Shown here in pieces: positions 27,889 through 36,849 of a DNA stretch of 64,000 nt (position 1 is the stretch's first letter; the number at the start of each line of letters is the position of its first letter). Position numbers and translations under genes: made by a program. Source of the stretch: Aquimarina aquimarini (lineage in GTDB: Bacteria; Bacteroidota; Bacteroidia; Flavobacteriales; Flavobacteriaceae); contig NZ_OMKE01000023.1 in assembly GCF_900299535.1 (NCBI RefSeq), positions 1 to 64,000 on the forward strand. Reading direction: 5' to 3'. The notes below the pieces were generated by a model. The model ran no database searches and was not told the origin of the DNA. It saw only the letters and a list, made by a program, of their open reading frames with translations.

Positions 27889-28626
27889 TTATTTTCCTTC
27901 AGGAAAAGCGAATAACGCTTGATCTACTTCTGGGTCGATATCAAACTCTTTAAAATCGATACTTTGTAGTTCACTGCTTTGAGAAAATGGAAAATATAGC
28001 CCTTCTACTTCTTGATAATCACTAATTGACATTTTTATTGTTTTACCTTTCATTGGTCCGTCTTGAACCGCTTCTTCTATAACAATCGGGACATAGTTTT
28101 CTGTATCAAAATAATAGTGAGAAATATTAGGCTCGGATTTACCATTGATCATTATTGGGTCTTTGGTAACCTTTATTTTGAAAGTATCTGCCCCATCTAT
28201 AGTTTCATTACCTATAAGTTCTATTGAATATCCTTTTTCTTTATAATTAAGAAATGGAGAAGGCCAGTCTTTGATAAGGTTTTTCATTTTTTCGGTAGCT
28301 TCATTATCATTTTTTTCAGCTTCCATTGTCATTTGGTTTCTTGACCAAGAAGTCTCTCCATCATAAGCTGCCCAGATCATTTTATTCCCTTGTAATTCTA
28401 TTGTGGTTGATTGGCGACCATCTGTCATCATTATTTGCTCAAAAGGAATTTCCATATTTTGCATTTTCATGACTCCAGTCATTTTTATGCCTTTTAGCTT
28501 TTCCCAATTTTCTTTTCCTCCAGTATTTTCAAAATAATTGTTAATAATTTCATCAGCAGTTTGTGCTTGAAAAGAAGTGGTAATAGCTAATATAATGGCT
28601 ACAAGAATTGATTTTAAAGCATTCAT
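27889..28626 (-). CDS. Secreted LolA-like (outer-membrane lipoprotein-sorting type) protein
   Basis: The 245-residue protein has a signal peptide (ending SFQA) and a beta-sheet domain resembling the LolA/LppX superfamily, with ADEIINNYFENTGGKENWEK at the start of the mature part and repeated strands such as GVMKMQNMEIPFEQI. Such proteins bind lipids or lipoproteins in the periplasm. It is separate from the dedicated lolA at 47762, so it is probably not the main lipoprotein carrier. The ligand is unknown. Confidence 0.75.
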   Translation of the reverse strand: MNALKSILVAIILAITTSFQAQTADEIINNYFENTGGKENWEKLKGIKMTGVMKMQNMEIPFEQIMMTDGRQSTTIELQGNKMIWAAYDGETSWSRNQMTMEAEKNDNEATEKMKNLIKDWPSPFLNYKEKGYSIELIGNETIDGADTFKIKVTKDPIMINGKSEPNISHYYFDTENYVPIVIEEAVQDGPMKGKTIKMSISDYQEVEGLYFPFSQSSELQSIDFKEFDIDPEVDQALFAFPEGK

Positions 28627-28780
28627 TAGTTGTGAATTTTGTTGTTTATAAAATTAGTCAATAGATTTATTGTTTTGTTACACTTATCTTTGTTTTTTTT
28701 GTTAATTGATCATTAAAATAATAATATTAGTTTCATTTTTTTATTTAATTTTCGAGATGAAATCTTAAACATATAGATAT

Positions 28781-29671
28781 ATGCAGTTCGGAAAAGTAGC
28801 ACATCCTCAGAATATTGATTTTACCTTGCCACAGGATCATAAGGATACTTTAGAGATTCTAAAAAAAAGAAATGCAGGTGAGTTGTCACTTTATGTAGGG
28901 TGTGCCAAATGGAACAGGCAAGATTTAAAAGGATTTTACCCTAGGGGAACAAAGGATGAGTTAGAGTATTATTCGAGACAGTTTAATGCCATTGAGATGA
29001 ATGCTACTTTTTATAGAATTTTTCCAGAAGAACAATTCAAAAAATGGTATAGTAAAACTCCTAAGGGGTTTAAGTTCTTTCCTAAATTAGTACAGAATAT
29101 TTCTCATCTAAAAAGATTAAATGATGATGTACAACCTTATGTTGATGAATATTTGTCTAGTGTAGTTCATTTAAAAGAGAAACTAGGTACTATCTTTTTA
29201 CAGTTACATGGTAATTTTGGTCCTAAAAATTTTGATAGAGTTATCCAGTTTATAGAACGATGGCCAAAAGAGATACGTTTGGCGGTAGAGTTTAGGCATA
29301 CTGATTGGTTTAATGATGTTGAGGTAGCGAATGAGTTATATGATCTTCTTGAAGAGAATAATATAGCTAATATTATAACTGATACTGCTGGTAGAAGAGA
29401 TTTGTTGCATATGCGCTTGACTAATGATGAGGCTTTTATAAGGTATGTGGGGGCTAATCATGAGACAGATTATGCTAGACTAGATGATTGGGTGAAAAGG
29501 CTTTCTGTATGGAAAGATCAAGGAATTTCTAGAATACATTTTTTTGTTCATCAAAATATAGAAATAGAATCTCCTTTGTTATCTAATTATTTTATTAGAA
29601 AACTAAACGATCAGATAGGTAGCAAATTACATTTACCAAACCACTTGTCTAATGATTTGAAGTTGTTTTGA
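28781..29671 (+). CDS. DUF72 (YecE-like) TIM-barrel protein
   Basis: The 296-residue protein matches DUF72: LYVGCAKWNRQDLKGFYP near residue 36, EMNATFYR, FKFFPKLVQNISH and an internal AVEFRHTDWF stretch. The fold is a TIM barrel related to xylose isomerase-like enzymes, but no reaction is established. It is single, with no operon partner. Confidence 0.88.
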   Translation: MQFGKVAHPQNIDFTLPQDHKDTLEILKKRNAGELSLYVGCAKWNRQDLKGFYPRGTKDELEYYSRQFNAIEMNATFYRIFPEEQFKKWYSKTPKGFKFFPKLVQNISHLKRLNDDVQPYVDEYLSSVVHLKEKLGTIFLQLHGNFGPKNFDRVIQFIERWPKEIRLAVEFRHTDWFNDVEVANELYDLLEENNIANIITDTAGRRDLLHMRLTNDEAFIRYVGANHETDYARLDDWVKRLSVWKDQGISRIHFFVHQNIEIESPLLSNYFIRKLNDQIGSKLHLPNHLSNDLKLF

Positions 29672-29894
29672 AGTTGATAAAGTAATAGTATTGCTTGTTT
29701 TTGTCAAGTCTTTTACGGTAATCCCCTCATTCTTAATTGTTAAAATGTAAAATAGATTTGCTTTTTAACGATGATATATGTACTTTGCCGATGAATTTAA
29801 TATTATTTATGTAGGAAAATACGTCATTTTCTTTTGAAGTAGCTAATTTTGAATTCATAAATTGATTCTCTATAAATTATTAAAAAAAAATTAT

Positions 29895-30281
29895 ATGAAT
29901 AGATTTCTACTATATCCTTTTTTATTGGTTTTTTTATTAGTTAGTACTATAGGAAACTCACAATCAGATCATTCAATCAATCATTCTCATGACGAACAGG
30001 ATCATATATTATCATCATACGAAGGAACTTTTCTAGTTGATAGTCAGTCAATTGTTAAAGAGAAACCTCTTTTTTATGGTGCGATTTCCATTTTATCAGA
30101 AGATCATGTTTTGGAAAGTAATCATGTACATCAAATTACTTTGCTTGACATTATATCTTCTGAAGAAGAATCAGATTTTAATTGTTCGGGAGGTTTCTGT
30201 ATGAATAATTTTCATTTTCATAAGAAAGGAGTGACCTTAACAAAACAGCTCTTTGATTACTTTATATGGGTTTCCTGTTAA
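29895..30281 (+). CDS. Small secreted His-rich protein of unknown function
   Basis: From ATG 29895 the protein is 128 residues with a signal peptide (MNRFLLYPFLLVFLLVST). After cleavage there is a His/Asp-rich stretch (HSINHSHDEQDH), and later NHVHQI, a CSGGFC pair and HFHKKG. This His and Cys arrangement suggests metal binding outside the cytoplasm, which is inference. An earlier ATG at 29862 adds 11 residues before the signal peptide and is less likely. A 78-base hairpin begins two bases after the stop. Confidence 0.65.
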   Translation: MNRFLLYPFLLVFLLVSTIGNSQSDHSINHSHDEQDHILSSYEGTFLVDSQSIVKEKPLFYGAISILSEDHVLESNHVHQITLLDIISSEEESDFNCSGGFCMNNFHFHKKGVTLTKQLFDYFIWVSC

Positions 30282-30283
30282 TG

Positions 30284-30361
30284 TTATGTCTTTTTAACTT
30301 TGAAAAAAGCACAAATAGATTCAATTTCTATCCGCACGATTTCAAAGTTAAAAAGACATAA
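30284..30361. repeat. Long perfect inverted repeat (22-base arms)
   Basis: Arms 30284-30305 and 30340-30361 are exact reverse complements (TTATGTCTTTTTAACTTTGA begins the left arm). A 34-base loop separates them. No T run follows on the plus strand, so a simple terminator is not convincing. It lies between the small secreted protein and the helicase promoter. Confidence 0.85.
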
Positions 30362-30393
30362 TTAATAATTAAACACGTTATTTTTTGATTAAG

Positions 30394-30425
30394 TTGAATT
30401 ATGAATAGATATTCAGTTACTTTTG
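30394..30425 (+). promoter_or_regulatory. Promoter of the DEAD-box helicase gene
   Basis: TTG at 30394-30396, a 21-base spacer and TACTTTTG at 30418-30425 match the Bacteroidota -33/-7 pattern. The start codon is 21 bases downstream of the -7 box. Confidence 0.6.
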
Positions 30426-30445
30426 CAACTTAAATTAAATAAGGT

Positions 30446-31555
30446 ATGACGTTTTTAGAGTTAGGAGTGTCTAAGGATCTTAATAAAGGCCTTAGTGAAA
30501 TAGGAATAAAAACTCCAACTAAAATTCAGGAGCAAGCAATCCCAGTTTTGATGAGTCATCAAACCGATTTTATAGGAAAAGCTCAAACAGGAACTGGTAA
30601 GACTGCTGCTTTTGGGATTCCTATTTTATCTCAGATTGATACTTCTAAAAAACATGTTCAAGCCTTAATATTGGCTCCAACTCGCGAATTGGGGCAACAG
30701 ATAGCAAAACAACTTTTTAAATTTACGAAGTATACAGACAAAGTATTTACAGAATCGGTGTATGGAGGAGAAAAGATAGAAATACAGCTTACCAGATTAA
30801 AAAGGCCAACCCATATCATCGTAGCAACTCCAGGAAGACTTATTGATTTGATAAACAGAAAAGCTGTTGATATATCAAAGATACGAACATTGGTTATGGA
30901 TGAGGCTGATGAGATGTTGAGTATGGGATTTAAAAAAGATTTGACTACTATTTTATCTAAAACAAAAGGGAATAGAAATGTTTGGCTTTTTTCGGCAACA
31001 ATGCCATCTTCATTAGATGATATAATAAATTCTTATGTGCGCAAAGATGCTGTTAAGATAAGTATAGATAAGAATGATGCCGTGAATAAAGGGATTTCTC
31101 ATCAGTTTGTGGTAGGGGATGAATCAGCCAAATTAGATACACTTACTTATTTCCTAAAAACGCAAAAAGGAAGTAGAGGGATTATATTTACAAAAACCAA
31201 AATCGCTGCAAGAACACTTAGTAAGCAATTAAAATCAAAGGATTATGAGGTTGGTTTGCTAGAGGGAGAAATGACTCAGAAAGATAGAGATAAGGTGATG
31301 AGAGCTTTTAGGAAAAAAACATTACAGTTATTGGTGTCTACTGATGTCGCTGCAAGAGGAATTGATGTAGCTAACCTAGCTTTTGTAGTACATTATCAAT
31401 TGCCAGATCAGATAGAGTATTATACGCATAGAAGTGGTAGAACAGCAAGAGCAGGAAAAACAGGTATATCACTAGCTTTAATTGTGAAACAAGAAGTTCA
31501 GGTAATAAGAGATTTAGAGAAGCAACTAGGGATACGGTTTGATCAGATCAGGTAA
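30446..31555 (+). CDS. DEAD-box RNA helicase
   Basis: The 369-residue protein holds the complete helicase core: Q motif (FLELGVS.., TPTKIQEQAIP), AQTGTGKT, PTRELGQQ, TPGRLID, DEAD, SAT, and in the second domain VSTDVAARGID and HRSGRTARAG. It ends soon after the core, without the basic tail common in this family, so RNA specificity must come from elsewhere or be broad. Such enzymes unwind RNA in ribosome assembly, decay or cold adaptation. It is a single gene behind its own promoter. Confidence 0.92.
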   Translation: MTFLELGVSKDLNKGLSEIGIKTPTKIQEQAIPVLMSHQTDFIGKAQTGTGKTAAFGIPILSQIDTSKKHVQALILAPTRELGQQIAKQLFKFTKYTDKVFTESVYGGEKIEIQLTRLKRPTHIIVATPGRLIDLINRKAVDISKIRTLVMDEADEMLSMGFKKDLTTILSKTKGNRNVWLFSATMPSSLDDIINSYVRKDAVKISIDKNDAVNKGISHQFVVGDESAKLDTLTYFLKTQKGSRGIIFTKTKIAARTLSKQLKSKDYEVGLLEGEMTQKDRDKVMRAFRKKTLQLLVSTDVAARGIDVANLAFVVHYQLPDQIEYYTHRSGRTARAGKTGISLALIVKQEVQVIRDLEKQLGIRFDQIR

Positions 31556-31595
31556 TTAGATTAGTGGTAACTTGCTGATGAAGAAAAAGGTATTG

Positions 31596-31991
31596 TTATG
31601 TAGTTTGCTTTCTGTTAAAAGGAGCACCAATTTTGGATATTACTGATAATAATTTCTCAAAATTTACAGGTTTAGAAAAATATTTATCAAATCCTATATT
31701 TATAAAACGTTGTTCATCTCCAGGCATTGCATAGGCAGTTACTGCGTATACGGGAATATTTTTGAGAATTTCTAATTTTTTAAACCTTTGAAGTAATTCA
31801 CAACCATCCATTTGGTTAAGTCCTAGATTGATGTCGACAAGAATTAGATCTAATTCTTCTTCTTTTACAACCTCAAGGGCTTCAGAGCCATTTTCTGCAA
31901 TGATCACGTTAGAATCATTTCTGGATAACATCTTATCCATTACCATTGCATTTATTTTGTTATCTTCTACGTAAAGAACGTTCATAGGCAT
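31596..31991 (-). CDS. Stand-alone response regulator receiver
   Basis: This is a 131-residue receiver domain without output domain. The acidic pocket (YVEDNK), phospho-acceptor Asp in LILVDIN (about residue 54), Thr/Ala switch VTAYA and Lys in FSKP are all present. Its start overlaps the preceding histidine kinase gene by 10 bases, so the pair is translated together and it is the probable phosphate acceptor. The acceptor loop NLGLNQMDG is longer than usual. Confidence 0.88.
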   Translation of the reverse strand: MPMNVLYVEDNKINAMVMDKMLSRNDSNVIIAENGSEALEVVKEEELDLILVDINLGLNQMDGCELLQRFKKLEILKNIPVYAVTAYAMPGDEQRFINIGFDKYFSKPVNFEKLLSVISKIGAPFNRKQTT

Positions 31992-34189
31992 TGTGGAATT
32001 ATTATATTAAACTGGGTACCTTCACCTATTTTACTTTTCACTTCTATTTTACCATCTAATATCTCGATATATCGTTTTGATAAGCTAAGTCCGATACCTG
32101 TACCTTCATATTTACGACTCAAACCAATACTTTCTTGCATAAAAGGGTCAAAAATTTTCTTGAGATTCATTTTATCTATTCCAATTCCAGTATCAGTAAC
32201 GGAAATATAAACATTATTTTTGGAATTTTTAGAATTAACCTTAATAATTATACCTCCTTTGTTGGTATATTTTACGGCATTATGGATTATATTGTTTAAT
32301 GCTGCTCTGAAAAGACCTTTGTCAATACATACCATGGGAGAGGTCTGGTCAAGTTCTAATTGATAAGAAAGTTCTTTTGCCTGAGCCATATGTTTGTATT
32401 CTCGAAACGAAGTTTCTATAGTGTAATTGATATCAAGTTTTTGTAGATTAATATTCTTTTTTATGGCTTCTATCTCACTAAAATTGGATAGATTATTGAT
32501 GGTATCTAAAAGTCTGTTTTTACTTTCTTCTAGGTATTTAAGTAGTTTTTCTTTTTCCTGAGGGTTTTTTTCGTCCAATAATAACTTGCTTACCGTCATT
32601 ATTCCATTAAGAGGAGTTCTTATTTCATGGCTAAAGTTTGATAATATGTTTGATTTTAGGCTATTGAGTTCTTGTTCTTTGATATGTGACTCTTTGATGG
32701 CTATTTCTGCTAATTTTTGCTCTGTTATATCGTGAAAACTAACAAGGATAGAATTTACTTTTTCTTCTTCTTGATCAAAAATAGGTGTGTATTTTGCTTC
32801 TAGCCATTGGGTATCGCCTTTATAGGTTATTCGCTCGATTTCTTTTTTTACAATATTCCCTTTTAGAGTTTCATTAAATTCATGTGCAAAAGAGTTTTTG
32901 AAATTAAGGGGTACAACATCAATTAGTTTACATACTTGTTGCGTTGGGTCTACATTAAATCCTTTTTTGATAATCTTTACAGATTTTTCGTCTGTCATTA
33001 GGATTTCTCCTTGGGTATTTAATAGTACAGTATAAGCAAAACCATTATTTACAATTGCTTGTAGTCTGTTTTTATTTTCTTCAATAGTTTTTTCGTTGAG
33101 CTTTTTTTGATGTACATCGATGAGGTTTCCAATAATTCTAGTGGTTTTCCCTTTTGCATTCTTTCTTTTAAAACCATAAACCTCATAGTTACGATAGCCA
33201 CCGTTGAGATGTTTAATTCTATAATAATTGTAATAATGATTTCCTTTTTCGGTAAGGCTGTTGTCGTATCTTTCTAGTGCACTTTCTACATCATCAGGGT
33301 GGATCATTTGTATAAATTCTTTTCTAGATACAAAATCTTGATCCATTGGCAATCCTAGCATTCTCTTAAAATCGGTACTATAGAAAACTTCATCTTTATT
33401 AATATAGTGATCAAATAGCCCTGATTGTATGCCTTTTAAAGCTAAATGTTTGGTCTCTTCGCTGTGTTTTAGTTTTTCTATATAATTATATCTATCGGTA
33501 ACATCTGCAATTGTTCCGTTTACATAGATAACTTCATTTTTGTAGATTACAGGCAGACCAATCACTTTGATCCATTTTTCGTTTCCTTTTTCTGTAATTA
33601 TTTTTTCTGTGTATTCATATGGCTTTTTGTCTTTGAGCAAATTATCAAGATAGCTTTGTACTTTTTCTCTAGAATCCTTGAGAAAAAAATGAGAAGCTTT
33701 CTCTCTAGTTATAGGAATGTTATAATCTAATTCTTTGATAGCATAACATCCTTTTGACCAGTACATCTCATTACTTTTAGGATTAAAATACCAAGCTCCA
33801 ATTTTGGTAAGTTTAGAGATGGTCAATAACGCTTTATGTTCTTTGTATTCTTCGGTAGTGTCAATTGCAGCTGCATAGATTAGGTCATCGTGCAATGTGA
33901 AATCAAATTTTAAAGAAAGAACCCCATTGTTTTCGGTAGGGAAACTTAATGAAGAATTTATAAAAGAACTTTTGTTAGAAAGATTGGTAACTAGATTATG
34001 AAATAGGGTTACATCTTGATCAATGATAAAATTAGTTATGTTTTTTCCTTTGATTTTACCTATATCAAAAGGAAATAATACTTGACACCTGTTATTAGAA
34101 GCAACTATTTTTCCATCTTTTTTTAAAATGAATAGAAATAGTAATGTTTTTTCAGATAATACTTCGAATTGTTCTAACGTAAAAGACAT
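31982..34189 (-). CDS. Multi-PAS sensor histidine kinase
   Basis: The 735-residue protein is cytoplasmic: no signal peptide or membrane helix. Four PAS-type sensor segments lie at about 1-110, 115-235, 245-370 and 375-495. They are followed by the HisKA domain with the phosphorylated His in NFSHEIRTPLNGI (about 522) and an HATPase with HNAVKYTN, DTGIGID and GTGIGLSLSK. It overlaps the receiver gene at 31596. The signal is unknown; PAS domains often sense redox, light or small ligands. Confidence 0.9.
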   Translation of the reverse strand: MSFTLEQFEVLSEKTLLFLFILKKDGKIVASNNRCQVLFPFDIGKIKGKNITNFIIDQDVTLFHNLVTNLSNKSSFINSSLSFPTENNGVLSLKFDFTLHDDLIYAAAIDTTEEYKEHKALLTISKLTKIGAWYFNPKSNEMYWSKGCYAIKELDYNIPITREKASHFFLKDSREKVQSYLDNLLKDKKPYEYTEKIITEKGNEKWIKVIGLPVIYKNEVIYVNGTIADVTDRYNYIEKLKHSEETKHLALKGIQSGLFDHYINKDEVFYSTDFKRMLGLPMDQDFVSRKEFIQMIHPDDVESALERYDNSLTEKGNHYYNYYRIKHLNGGYRNYEVYGFKRKNAKGKTTRIIGNLIDVHQKKLNEKTIEENKNRLQAIVNNGFAYTVLLNTQGEILMTDEKSVKIIKKGFNVDPTQQVCKLIDVVPLNFKNSFAHEFNETLKGNIVKKEIERITYKGDTQWLEAKYTPIFDQEEEKVNSILVSFHDITEQKLAEIAIKESHIKEQELNSLKSNILSNFSHEIRTPLNGIMTVSKLLLDEKNPQEKEKLLKYLEESKNRLLDTINNLSNFSEIEAIKKNINLQKLDINYTIETSFREYKHMAQAKELSYQLELDQTSPMVCIDKGLFRAALNNIIHNAVKYTNKGGIIIKVNSKNSKNNVYISVTDTGIGIDKMNLKKIFDPFMQESIGLSRKYEGTGIGLSLSKRYIEILDGKIEVKSKIGEGTQFNIIIPQCL

Positions 34190-34465
34190 ATATACTGGTT
34201 AATTCCACTTAAAGTTACAAAATGATTTGTAATTCTATGTGGGTTCCAAGTTGTAAAAGGGTAATTAAGAAAAAGAGGAAGTCTTATCTGACTCAAAATT
34301 AGTGCTTTTACTTACTAAGTGATATTTTAATACTCTGAAACTAGCTCAGAAACTAAAGATTGATTTCAAACGAATATTTCCTGGGCTTATCCTAAGATAG
34401 CTTATTGGATTTAGTAATAGTAATGATGCAATTGTAATGTTATTTTGAATGCAGCTCTATTATAT
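34190..34465. other. Intergenic stretch without recognised feature
   Basis: Together with the promoter at 34466 this forms a gap of 312 bases between two divergent units. I see no gene, RNA or convincing repeat in it. Confidence 0.4.
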
Positions 34466-34497
34466 TTTGTTTTTTGATATACCTTACGGTATATTTG
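34466..34497 (+). promoter_or_regulatory. tetR promoter with overlapping operator
   Basis: TTTG (34466-34469), a 20-base spacer and TATATTTG (34490-34497) form a good Bacteroidota promoter. The 18-base palindrome ATATACCTTACGGTATAT (34477-34494) covers the spacer and part of the -7 box. The ATG at 34502 is only four bases past the -7 box, so the message is probably leaderless. Confidence 0.75.
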
Positions 34498-34501
34498 TGG
34501 T

Positions 34502-35092
34502 ATGGTACGATCAGAAAAAACAAGACAGTTTATCATAGAAAAGACGGCATCTATCTTTAACAAGAAGGGGTATATAGGTACTTATTTGTCTGATTTAACA
34601 AATGCAACTGGTCTTACTAAAGGAAGTATTTATGGAAATTTTAAAGATAAAAATGAAGTTGCATTAGAGGCTTTTAGGTTTAATTATAAATTACAAACGG
34701 AGAAGGTGTTATTTCTTATGAAAAAAGAGAAAAGTGCAGATAAAAAACTGCTAGCTTTTCTGGATCATTATAAAAATGAATATGTAGCTATTTTTAAAAA
34801 CGGGGGGTGTGCAATATTGAATACAGCTGTAGATTCTGACGATGGAAATGAGTTATTGAAACAAGAAGTAATAGGTAAAATTGAGGATTGGGTTTATAGA
34901 GTTGTGACTATTCTAGAGGAAGGAATACAACAAAAGGAGCTTAAAAAAATAAACTCTTTAGAATATGCACATAGGATGATTGCTCAGATAGAAGGAAGTA
35001 TATTATTGTCAAAAACATTGAACCAGTCAGATATCTTATTGAAGAACATCGAATTATTGAAGCAAGATATTGAATTATTAAAATTGAAATAA
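34502..35092 (+). CDS. TetR/AcrR family transcriptional regulator
   Basis: The 196-residue protein has an N-terminal helix-turn-helix (about 25-50, with GTYLSDLTNATGLTKGSIYGNFKDK, here split by the turn) and a C-terminal ligand/dimer domain resembling the group with CAILNTAVDSDDGN. The same 18-base palindrome lies in its own promoter and before the ketoacyl synthase gene, so it very likely represses itself and that gene. The ligand is unknown; acyl-CoA or fatty acids would fit the target gene but this is inference. Confidence 0.9.
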   Translation: MVRSEKTRQFIIEKTASIFNKKGYIGTYLSDLTNATGLTKGSIYGNFKDKNEVALEAFRFNYKLQTEKVLFLMKKEKSADKKLLAFLDHYKNEYVAIFKNGGCAILNTAVDSDDGNELLKQEVIGKIEDWVYRVVTILEEGIQQKELKKINSLEYAHRMIAQIEGSILLSKTLNQSDILLKNIELLKQDIELLKLK

Positions 35093-35109
35093 ATTTTTTT
35101 TAAATACAT

Positions 35110-35127
35110 ATATACCTTACGGTATAT
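35110..35127 (+). promoter_or_regulatory. Second TetR operator, before the ketoacyl synthase gene
   Basis: ATATACCTTACGGTATAT is identical in all 18 bases to the site in the tetR promoter. It lies 15 bases before the start codon of the next gene. No TAnnTTTG box is evident here, so it may act on an atypical promoter or on readthrough from tetR. Confidence 0.75.
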
Positions 35128-35142
35128 GATAAAAACAAAATT

Positions 35143-36390
35143 ATGAAAAGAGTTGTAATAACAGGCTTAGGGGCAATTACTCCTATTGGAAATGATGTAA
35201 AATTGTATTGGGAAAACTTATTGAGAGGTGTTTCTGGTGCAAATATGATCACTCGTTTTGATACAGATAAGTTTAAAACCAAATTTGCATGTGAACTAAA
35301 AGGGTATAGTGATGTTGATTATTTTGAAAGAAAAGAAGCACGTAAGTTAGATAGGTTTAATCAATATGGTCTTATAGCAGCTACCGAAGCGATAGGGGAT
35401 GCGGCTTTGGATTTTTCAAAACTAAATACAGAGAGAATAGGGGTTATTTTTTCTAGCGGAATCGGCGGTTTTGAAACTTTTGAGAAAGAAGTGATTAATC
35501 ATGTAGAAGGCGAGTTTGTTTCTAGGTTTAATCCTTTTTTTATAACCAAAATAATATCAAATGCTTTGTCGGGTATGATTTCTATCAGACATGGGCTGAG
35601 GGGAGTTAATTATTGCCCAGTTACAGCCTGTGCTTCATCCACGCAAAGTATTATACATGCTTTTAATTATATCAAATGGGGCAAGGCGGATATTATTATT
35701 ACAGGAGGATCTGAAGCTCCTATAACAGCATCGTCTATAGGAGGGTTTAATGCAATGAGAGCGATGTCTGTAAATAATGAAAATTATAAAATGGCATCTA
35801 GACCTTTTGATACACATAGAGACGGATTTGTAGTGGGAGAAGGTGCTGGTTCGTTGATTGTAGAGAGTTTAGATTCTGCCTTGAAAAGAAACGTAAATAT
35901 CTATGCAGAGATTGTTGGGACAGGAGAGAGTTCTGATGCTTATCATATAACAGGAACACATCCTGAAGGTGAAGGTGCTTTTCTGGCAATGAAAAATGCT
36001 ATACATGAAGCTAATGTTTCTGTAGATAAAATTGATTATATAAATGCGCATGCTACTTCTACAGGGATAGGAGATCTGTCAGAAATTAATGCGATAAAGA
36101 AATTGTTTGCTTCAAATTTGAATAAAATCCAAGTGAGTGCAACAAAATCAATGACAGGACATTTGTTGGGGGGAACAGGTGCTATAGAGGCAATAGCTAC
36201 TTGTTTGTCTATTATGAATGACCGTATACCTCCAACAATAAATACTAAAGAAGTTGATGCCAAGATACCAAAGGAATTGAATTTGTCACTAGGTGAAAAA
36301 ACGGTCAAAACTATAAACTATGGAATTAGTAATAGTTTTGGATTTGGAGGCCATTGTGCGGCACTGTTATTAAAAAAATATATAGAGTAA
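35143..36390 (+). CDS. Beta-ketoacyl-ACP synthase II (FabF-like)
   Basis: The 415-residue condensing enzyme has all catalytic residues: Cys in VTACASSTQ (about 165), His in NAHATST (about 305) and His in KSMTGHLLGG (about 342), with the C-terminal ISNSFGFGGH loop. It elongates acyl-ACP chains by decarboxylative condensation with malonyl-ACP. It is a lone paralogue outside a fatty-acid operon, controlled by the adjacent TetR regulator through a shared operator. This suggests adjusting fatty-acid composition in response to a signal, rather than bulk synthesis. No acyl carrier protein or other tailoring gene is nearby. Confidence 0.9.
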   Translation: MKRVVITGLGAITPIGNDVKLYWENLLRGVSGANMITRFDTDKFKTKFACELKGYSDVDYFERKEARKLDRFNQYGLIAATEAIGDAALDFSKLNTERIGVIFSSGIGGFETFEKEVINHVEGEFVSRFNPFFITKIISNALSGMISIRHGLRGVNYCPVTACASSTQSIIHAFNYIKWGKADIIITGGSEAPITASSIGGFNAMRAMSVNNENYKMASRPFDTHRDGFVVGEGAGSLIVESLDSALKRNVNIYAEIVGTGESSDAYHITGTHPEGEGAFLAMKNAIHEANVSVDKIDYINAHATSTGIGDLSEINAIKKLFASNLNKIQVSATKSMTGHLLGGTGAIEAIATCLSIMNDRIPPTINTKEVDAKIPKELNLSLGEKTVKTINYGISNSFGFGGHCAALLLKKYIE

Positions 36391-36558
36391 AGATGTCTCT
36401 TATTGTATCTGAAATAGACATATCAGCCTTTAGAGGACTTACATATTTTTGGAATAGTGTAAATTGATTTTAAATTAAAATGCCTGCGGAAACATCAATA
36501 CTACTAGGTAACTTCTAAGTATAGGTACTTTTTGTGTGCCTTTTTTATCTTAAAAAGA

Positions 36559-36583
36559 AAACCCCTTGAATATCAAGGGGTTT
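36559..36583 (-). terminator. Intrinsic terminator after tRNA-Ser
   Basis: The perfect 11-base stem AAACCCCTTGA / TCAAGGGGTTT with a three-base loop is followed by a T-rich tail on the minus strand. It could also serve the plus-strand ketoacyl synthase gene. Confidence 0.82.
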
Positions 36584-36593
36584 CAATAATAAG

Positions 36594-36678
36594 CGGAGAA
36601 AGAGGGATTCGAACCCCCGGAGGTGTGACCCTCGCTGGTTTTCAAGACCAGTGCATTCGACCACTCTGCCATTTCTCC
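36594..36678 (-). tRNA. tRNA-Ser (anticodon TGA)
   Basis: On the minus strand the gene has acceptor stem GGAGAAA / TTTCTCC, anticodon stem-loop CTGGTCTTGAAAACCAG with TGA, a long class II variable arm typical of serine tRNA, and T-loop GGGTTCGAATCCC. Discriminator base is G and CCA is not encoded. Confidence 0.95.
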
Positions 36679-36716
36679 AGTGTTTAGTCTCATCAGGTAT
36701 TCCCTGAATGCGGGTG

Positions 36717-36724
36717 CAAATATA
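36717..36724 (-). promoter_or_regulatory. -7 box of the tRNA-Ser promoter
   Basis: TATATTTG on the minus strand is followed by CACCC at the expected start of transcription, the same layout as at the tRNA-His and rplS promoters. No clear -33 box is seen. Confidence 0.6.
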
Positions 36725-36849
36725 ATATCTTTTTTAGATCTAAAAAGAATATTTTTATTTTTTTTTAAAGTTATTTTCTTTTGTGAAAATATTCGCACAA
36801 TCATATACTAGGAATTAAGTATCTTGTGCCTTATTAATTAAATAATTAC

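Noticed and set aside
36583..36804. Open frame of 73 codons on the minus strand
   Set aside because: It runs across the tRNA-Ser gene and its promoter; the translated part is the tRNA read as protein.
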